From an uncultured Clostridia bacterium (GTDB taxonomy: Bacteria; Bacillota; Clostridia; UMGS1810): DNA of 64,000 nt. The stretch is taken from contig CAKSJG010000016.1 of assembly GCA_934463165.1 (NCBI GenBank), positions 1-64,000 on the forward strand, read 5' to 3'. The translations under genes and the position numbers were made by a program. Below, one piece after another: positions 60,028 through 64,000 of this stretch (position 1 is the stretch's first letter; the number at the start of each line of letters is the position of its first letter). The notes beneath the pieces were generated by a model. It did not search any database, was not told where the DNA came from, and was given only the letters and a program-made list of their open reading frames with translations.

Positions 60028-61746
60028 ATGCTATATTGTAATGTTATTCATAAAATAGGTAATGTGAGTTCCGAGGGATTTACATTGGAATCTTTAAAAT
60101 TTCAGCAGGATGCGGCGCATAATCTCGGAATAAAAACAACACTTCTCATAAGCTACGGCGCTCTTTTTGACGAACGCTACACCAAATATTTTTCGGAGCA
60201 GTCTGAAAATTTCGGTGATGAAATAGGCATCAATATGCAGTTTTTAAGCGGAGAAAAATATTTGAACTTAAGCAAAACAAGAGAGCCGCAGCTGCATTTG
60301 CTCCCTTTCGGAGAGCAGAAAAAAATCGTTGAAGAACACTTTGAAAGGTTTAAAGCCGTATTCGGCTTTTATCCGAAATCCGCAGCCTTTTATTATTTGT
60401 CGTCACCGATTTTGGTATGGATGAAAGAAAAATATCCCGATTTTAAAACTGCTATCATGAATTGCTTTGAGGAAGGCATACATATGTATGACGGTAACCG
60501 CCACGGCTGGAATCTGTTTTGCGAGGGCAGCCCGTGGGGAGCATATTATCCGTCAAGAAAAAACAGCATGTGCCCGGCTTATGATAAAGACGATGCCATA
60601 GGGATTGTGGCTTTGCCGCATTTGAACAGAGACATGCTTATGGCGCATATAGGGCGCGACGACTGCTTCTCAAGTCATTCCGCAAATGTACAGCGCGGCA
60701 TGGTTAACGACGGAAAAAAATGTAAATACCTGTATGACTTTTTCAGCGAATGGGAAAAACAGAGCAATTACAACAAGGCTGTATATTATAATACGCTTGT
60801 CAGCTCGTCATGGCTTGAAGAGGGCAAGAATTTTGAAGAGACCGCCGAGGATTCGAGAGATTTATATATTCAGACGCTGAAAATTTATAAAGACAGCGAA
60901 GAGGGCGGACGCACCAAAATCTGCACGATGTCGGAATATGCCGATATACATAATAAGCTGTGCGGCTATGATACCGCAGACGTTAACCTTTGGAACGATT
61001 TGCTCATGGGCAGCAAGCGGCAGATGTTTTGGCTCTCAAGAAGTGATTACAGGCTTACCGTTGACCCGAATCTCGGCGGAGCAATTGTTGATTTAAGGCC
61101 GTATGCCGGCAGGGTTGAGGTTGTCCCCGGGCCGAACGGCGGCGCAATGTGGACGGGAAGCTATCCGTATGCCCTGCACTATTGGCACAGAGACTCATAT
61201 CATACCTGTTTTATAAACGGCGAAAATCTTTTTGAACACAGGACCACTGCCTCGGCGGAGGTAAAAGAAAACGGCGATACATATCTGACTCTGGAGCCCA
61301 CAGAGCTTGAATCAGACGGTTTTTCATTTGAAGTGCAGAGCAGGTTTGTCATAAAGAAAGACGGCAGAATATCAATCATAAGAAAAATAATTTCACCGTC
61401 GGACGCCGATAAGGAATACAGCATTAAAGAACAGTTCCGCGGCACAAAAGGAACAGGGGTATTGCCCGAAGATTATAAGGGCACAAGGCTGTATACGGAT
61501 AACGGAGGGGATGAGCTCAGCCTTACGGCAAATTATGAAGACAGAGCGATAACGTCCGATAAAGCGAGTCTTGTCGGATGCACGGTTTCCGGGCTCAACA
61601 CATCGTTTGAGCTTAGCTCCGATGATAAAAATACTGTATTTACGGCGGAGGAAGGCTATATGTTCTACCCATATTACACACTGACATGCGAGCATAAAGC
61701 TGTCAAAGCAGGGGAGGAGGTTGTGACATGGCTGACTGTAAAGTAA
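60028..61746 (+). CDS. Unrecognised 572-residue two-domain protein of the sugar locus
   Basis: ATG at 60028 with GGAAAGGA upstream. No signal peptide. Residues of about 1-330 read as an alpha/beta barrel reminiscent of polysaccharide-deacetylase or GH57-like folds: H-N-L-G-I-K-T-T-L-L-I-S-Y-G near residue 31, F-G-D-E-I-G-I-N-M near residue 62, and P-K-S-A-A-F-Y-Y-L near residue 116. Residues 340-572 are beta-rich with aromatic-rich P-N-G-G-A-M-W-T-G-S-Y-P near residue 370. Glu and Asp near barrel strand ends could be catalytic but none is assigned. Position between the Sip1-like gene and the zinc-ribbon gene makes a role in sugar breakdown likely. Confidence 0.75.
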   Translation: MLYCNVIHKIGNVSSEGFTLESLKFQQDAAHNLGIKTTLLISYGALFDERYTKYFSEQSENFGDEIGINMQFLSGEKYLNLSKTREPQLHLLPFGEQKKIVEEHFERFKAVFGFYPKSAAFYYLSSPILVWMKEKYPDFKTAIMNCFEEGIHMYDGNRHGWNLFCEGSPWGAYYPSRKNSMCPAYDKDDAIGIVALPHLNRDMLMAHIGRDDCFSSHSANVQRGMVNDGKKCKYLYDFFSEWEKQSNYNKAVYYNTLVSSSWLEEGKNFEETAEDSRDLYIQTLKIYKDSEEGGRTKICTMSEYADIHNKLCGYDTADVNLWNDLLMGSKRQMFWLSRSDYRLTVDPNLGGAIVDLRPYAGRVEVVPGPNGGAMWTGSYPYALHYWHRDSYHTCFINGENLFEHRTTASAEVKENGDTYLTLEPTELESDGFSFEVQSRFVIKKDGRISIIRKIISPSDADKEYSIKEQFRGTKGTGVLPEDYKGTRLYTDNGGDELSLTANYEDRAITSDKASLVGCTVSGLNTSFELSSDDKNTVFTAEEGYMFYPYYTLTCEHKAVKAGEEVVTWLTVK

Positions 61747-61916
61747 TCCGATGCCCGGAATGCATGCGCCGTGATATCGACGCAGAGCTTTTTTATGATA
61801 AGAAAGATAACGAATATTATTGCGGACTGTGCTGCTACCATGCGGATGAAGAAACGGCGTTTAATGACCTGAAAAAATTTAAAACGGAAAAATATAAGTC
61901 GTATAAATATATGTAA
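61728..61916 (+). CDS. Small zinc-ribbon protein, 62 residues
   Basis: ATG at 61728 overlaps the previous gene's end by 19 bases, with GGGGAGGAGG upstream. Two knuckles, C-P-E-C (residues 9-12) and C-G-L-C-C (about 32-36), suggest one bound zinc. The rest is charged and helical. Function is unknown; it could be a nucleic-acid or protein-binding accessory of the locus. Confidence 0.7.
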   Translation: MADCKVIRCPECMRRDIDAELFYDKKDNEYYCGLCCYHADEETAFNDLKKFKTEKYKSYKYM

Positions 61917-61955
61917 CTTACCGATAGAATCGTCAATGCTTTGGAGGTGCGTCAA

Positions 61956-62852
61956 ATGAACGGCAAAATCAGTTTGGGAGTTGATATAGGCGGAACGTTT
62001 GCAAAATTCGGTATTGCAAACCCGCTCGGCAACGTAATATACCGCGAAAGTATTCCCACGAACGGCAAGCCGTGCGATGAGCTTATTTCGGAGATAGGAA
62101 AAAAGTGCAGCGAAATAGCGGGCTGGTATGATATTTCCTGCGTCGGCTTCGGCGTCCCGGGCAGCGTTACGGGCGATATTGTGTATACCGATAATCTTCC
62201 GTTAAAAAATATAAACTTTAAAGAAAGAATACAAAAATACATTTCTCTTCCGGTGTATGTCAAAAACGATGCGGACTGTGCTGCTCTCGGCGAGGTAAAA
62301 TGCGGAAATATCGGAGCCCGTAACCTTATAATGATAACAATCGGAACGGGTATAGGCGGAGGAATAATAACAAACGGAAAAATATACTCCGGCAGAGGTG
62401 CGGCAGGTGAGATAGGGCATCTTTCAACAGACAGAAACGGCCCCCTTTGTTCATGCGGACAGCGCGGCTGCTGGGAGCATTATGCGTCGGCGCGCGCTCT
62501 TGCAAAAAGGGCAGCGGCGGCATGCGCCGCTGATGAAAACGGCATATTAAACGACATGTATAAGGCTTCGGGCGGTGTCATGAACGGAAAAATATTTTTT
62601 GACGCGCTTGAGTCGGGATGCGAGCTTGCACATAGCGTTTTTGAAAAATATATGGACGATGTCGAGGTCGGTGTTCGCTCACTCATTAATATTTTTGACC
62701 CCGATGCCGTAATATTTTCGGGAGGTATAATGAACCGCGGTGATGTGTTTATTAAAAACCTTCGCGGCAGAATCAAAACGGATGTAAAGCTCGGCATATC
62801 TACGCTCGGGAGCGATGCCGGAATTATCGGCGCCGCGCTTTTGGAAGATTAA
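61956..62852 (+). CDS. ROK-family sugar kinase or regulator
   Basis: ATG at 61956 with GGAGGTG; the TTG at 61941 belongs to that site. The 298-residue protein starts with the ATP phosphate loop G-V-D-I-G-G-T-F-A-K-F, and has K-N-D-A-D-C-A-A-L-G-E near residue 104, I-G-T-G-I-G-G-G near residue 129 and the ROK zinc motif C-S-C-G-Q-R-G-C-W-E-H near residue 164. With no helix-turn-helix it is a kinase, of glucose or another hexose by family. It would phosphorylate sugars released by the locus enzymes. Confidence 0.93.
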   Translation: MNGKISLGVDIGGTFAKFGIANPLGNVIYRESIPTNGKPCDELISEIGKKCSEIAGWYDISCVGFGVPGSVTGDIVYTDNLPLKNINFKERIQKYISLPVYVKNDADCAALGEVKCGNIGARNLIMITIGTGIGGGIITNGKIYSGRGAAGEIGHLSTDRNGPLCSCGQRGCWEHYASARALAKRAAAACAADENGILNDMYKASGGVMNGKIFFDALESGCELAHSVFEKYMDDVEVGVRSLINIFDPDAVIFSGGIMNRGDVFIKNLRGRIKTDVKLGISTLGSDAGIIGAALLED

Positions 62853-62888
62853 TATCTGAACACATGAAAAAAATTACCCGGCAGTTGA

Positions 62889-62908
62889 TGTGACCCCAAA
62901 AAGTTACA
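62889..62908. repeat. Possible solitary IS3-type inverted-repeat end
   Basis: TGTGACCCCAAAAAGTTACA resembles ends of IS3-group elements. No transposase or second end is near. It may be chance. Confidence 0.25.
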
Positions 62909-62980
62909 GGTATATTTTGTAATTTTTCTGAGTATAATAGCTTTATCATACAAGCTATTATCGTAAAAAGGGGAGTTATT

Positions 62981-63214
62981 ATGCCGGAAAAAAAGAACGG
63001 GATGATGTATATCATACGCGAAGTGTTCAGAATGAAAAAGCCGTGCTGCGGCGATATTGTCTATCAGTCGGACAAAGTCATATCGGATTATATAGTCCGC
63101 CGCAGAAACGAGATAATAAACAAATATAACAGAAAAAAACACCCTGTTTTAAAATTTTTTGCATTTTGTCTTTTTGTCGGAGCGGCATATGCGGCATACA
63201 GATTGTTTTGGTAA
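62981..63214 (+). CDS. Small protein with C-terminal membrane helix
   Basis: ATG at 62981 after AAAGGGGAG. A 77-residue basic protein ending in one membrane helix (residues of about 57-75, F-F-A-F-C-L-F-V-G-A-A). Sits alone between the ROK gene and the ispE promoter. Not recognised; the good ribosome binding site supports translation. Confidence 0.6.
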   Translation: MPEKKNGMMYIIREVFRMKKPCCGDIVYQSDKVISDYIVRRRNEIINKYNRKKHPVLKFFAFCLFVGAAYAAYRLFW

Positions 63215-63219
63215 AATAT

Positions 63220-63248
63220 TTGACAATTGCCGCATGTTGTGATATGAT
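63220..63248 (+). promoter_or_regulatory. Strong SigA-type promoter of ispE
   Basis: TTGACA (63220-63225) and TATGAT (63243-63248) are 17 bases apart. The start is near 63255; a cre-like TGTAAGCGCTTTGC lies at 63258-63271 just after it. Confidence 0.85.
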
Positions 63249-63316
63249 TTGAAGTAATGTAAGCGCTTTGCGCCCGGATTTCAACAGTCGGATAAATGAA
63301 AAAAGAGGAAACGTAT

Positions 63317-64000
63317 ATGATTACAAAAGCAAATGCAAAAATAAATCTTTCGCTCGATATCGTATCGAAACGTGCTGACGGATATCACGATGTGTGCATG
63401 ATAATGCAGGAGGTTGACTTTGGTGACGAAATTGAGCTTGATATCGGTGCAAAAGGAAACATCACCGTTTCATTCGATACGGATTTGACCTTAAATCCGA
63501 TGGATAATCTTGCATATAAAGCGGCAAAGATATTTTATGAAAAATCGGGCATTTGCGGCGGATGCGGCATAAAAATAAAAAAACGCATCCCTGCGTGCGC
63601 AGGTCTCGGCGGCGGCAGCAGCGACGCCGCGGCAGTGCTTAAAATGCTCAATTCTTACTATGATAATTATTTTTCGTCGGATGAGCTTTTGAAAATCGGG
63701 CTCAGCCTCGGCGCCGATGTTCCGTTTTGCATAATCGGCGGCACGGCTCTTGCGGAGGGGATAGGCGAGATACTCACTCCGATTTTAAATATGAAAGAAA
63801 AATGGGTTGCGATTTTAAAACCCGACGCGGATATATCGACGGCGCTTGCGTATTCAAAGGCGGACAGCGTGCCTTTTTCTCACCCCGATGTTAAATCCGC
63901 TGCCGCGGAAATAGCGGACGGGAGATTGGAGAGCGCATATCCGCTTTTCGGCAATGTGTTTGAAGCTGTTGCCGCGTCGGATTTTCCCGAGGTTAAACAA
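63317..64000 (+). CDS. ispE: 4-diphosphocytidyl-2-C-methyl-D-erythritol kinase IspE, 3' end beyond the window
   Basis: ATG at 63317 with AGAGGAA upstream; the frame stays open to the last base, 228 codons, of an enzyme that is usually about 290. The GHMP-kinase fold shows the start A-K-I-N-L-S-L-D, Y-H-D-V near residue 24, and the ATP loop P-A-C-A-G-L-G-G-G-S-S-D-A-A near residue 92, then D-V-P-F-C near residue 134. It phosphorylates CDP-ME in the MEP isoprenoid pathway, which also supplies the lipid carrier for cell-wall synthesis. Confidence 0.95.
   Translation, partial: MITKANAKINLSLDIVSKRADGYHDVCMIMQEVDFGDEIELDIGAKGNITVSFDTDLTLNPMDNLAYKAAKIFYEKSGICGGCGIKIKKRIPACAGLGGGSSDAAAVLKMLNSYYDNYFSSDELLKIGLSLGADVPFCIIGGTALAEGIGEILTPILNMKEKWVAILKPDADISTALAYSKADSVPFSHPDVKSAAAEIADGRLESAYPLFGNVFEAVAASDFPEVKQ

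Noticed and set aside
63258..63271. cre-like site after the ispE promoter
   Set aside because: The right half departs from the consensus at the last bases, and catabolite control of ispE is not expected; kept only as a note in the promoter entry.
1..64000. CRISPR array
   Set aside because: No regularly spaced direct repeats with unique spacers were seen; the regular repeats found are the MraZ boxes and MITE ends.

Overview
The window looks like a chromosome segment from an anaerobic, gut-type Clostridia bacterium. The evidence is a Firmicutes-style division and cell-wall (dcw) cluster, a meso-diaminopimelate-type MurE, S-layer-homology (SLH) anchored surface proteins, a glycyl-radical enzyme, strong AGGAGG ribosome binding sites and frequent TTG starts. 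A plant-polysaccharide (pectin/rhamnogalacturonan) specialist such as Monoglobales or a relative would fit the SLH, GH105 and ABC-importer content, but that placement is an inference.

Layout. (1) 1-6310: a co-directional operon of envelope genes: a fragment of unknown type, a leucine-rich-repeat/SLH surface protein, two lipoproteins (one with HEAT repeats), an SPFH/YdjI-like protein with zinc ribbons, a TMEM43-like membrane protein and a membrane zinc-ribbon protein. (2) 6641-23262: a terminator, a clear promoter with four 10-bp-spaced MraZ boxes, then mraZ, rsmH, ftsL, a PASTA penicillin-binding protein, murE, murF, mraY, ftsW, murG, murA, divIB/ftsQ and ftsZ, followed by nrdR, dusB, a NusG-domain-II protein and a Gx-type membrane protein. 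murD, murB, murC, ftsA and the sigE/sigG block are absent from this stretch. (3) 23283-26225: a possible orphan small RNA, then an isolated phage capsid cassette on the minus strand (small protein, N4-gp56-type major capsid protein, scaffold) with no portal, terminase, tail or integrase, bounded by terminators. (4) 26275-29127: a lipoprotein, a phosphoribosyltransferase, a repeat-rich gap holding a MITE-like element, a YbaK-like tRNA deacylase and a CAT-anticodon tRNA.

(5) 29159-39170: an FAD-dependent oxidoreductase facing a PocR/AraC regulator, with a second MITE copy between them; a membrane-spanning AraC regulator; a minus-strand operon of glycyl-radical enzyme, its radical-SAM activase and a DUF4091 protein; and the decayed end of another AraC gene. 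(6) 39340-62852: a carbohydrate-use locus: LplC/LplB-type permeases and a binding lipoprotein without an ATPase gene, four large secreted proteins (a candidate polysaccharide lyase, two SLH proteins and a beta-helix protein), GH105, a Sip1/GH36-like enzyme, an unrecognised 572-residue enzyme, a small zinc ribbon and a ROK kinase. Extracellular enzymes and SLH proteins would cut and hold the polymer, the importer would take up oligosaccharides, and GH105, the Sip1-like enzyme and the ROK protein would process them inside. (7) 62981-64000: a small membrane protein, a strong promoter and the start of ispE, cut by the window edge.

The most interesting items are the stranded capsid cassette, the unassigned glycyl-radical enzyme, the MITE-like pair with compensatory hairpin changes, and the two large carbohydrate-locus proteins with no recognised family.
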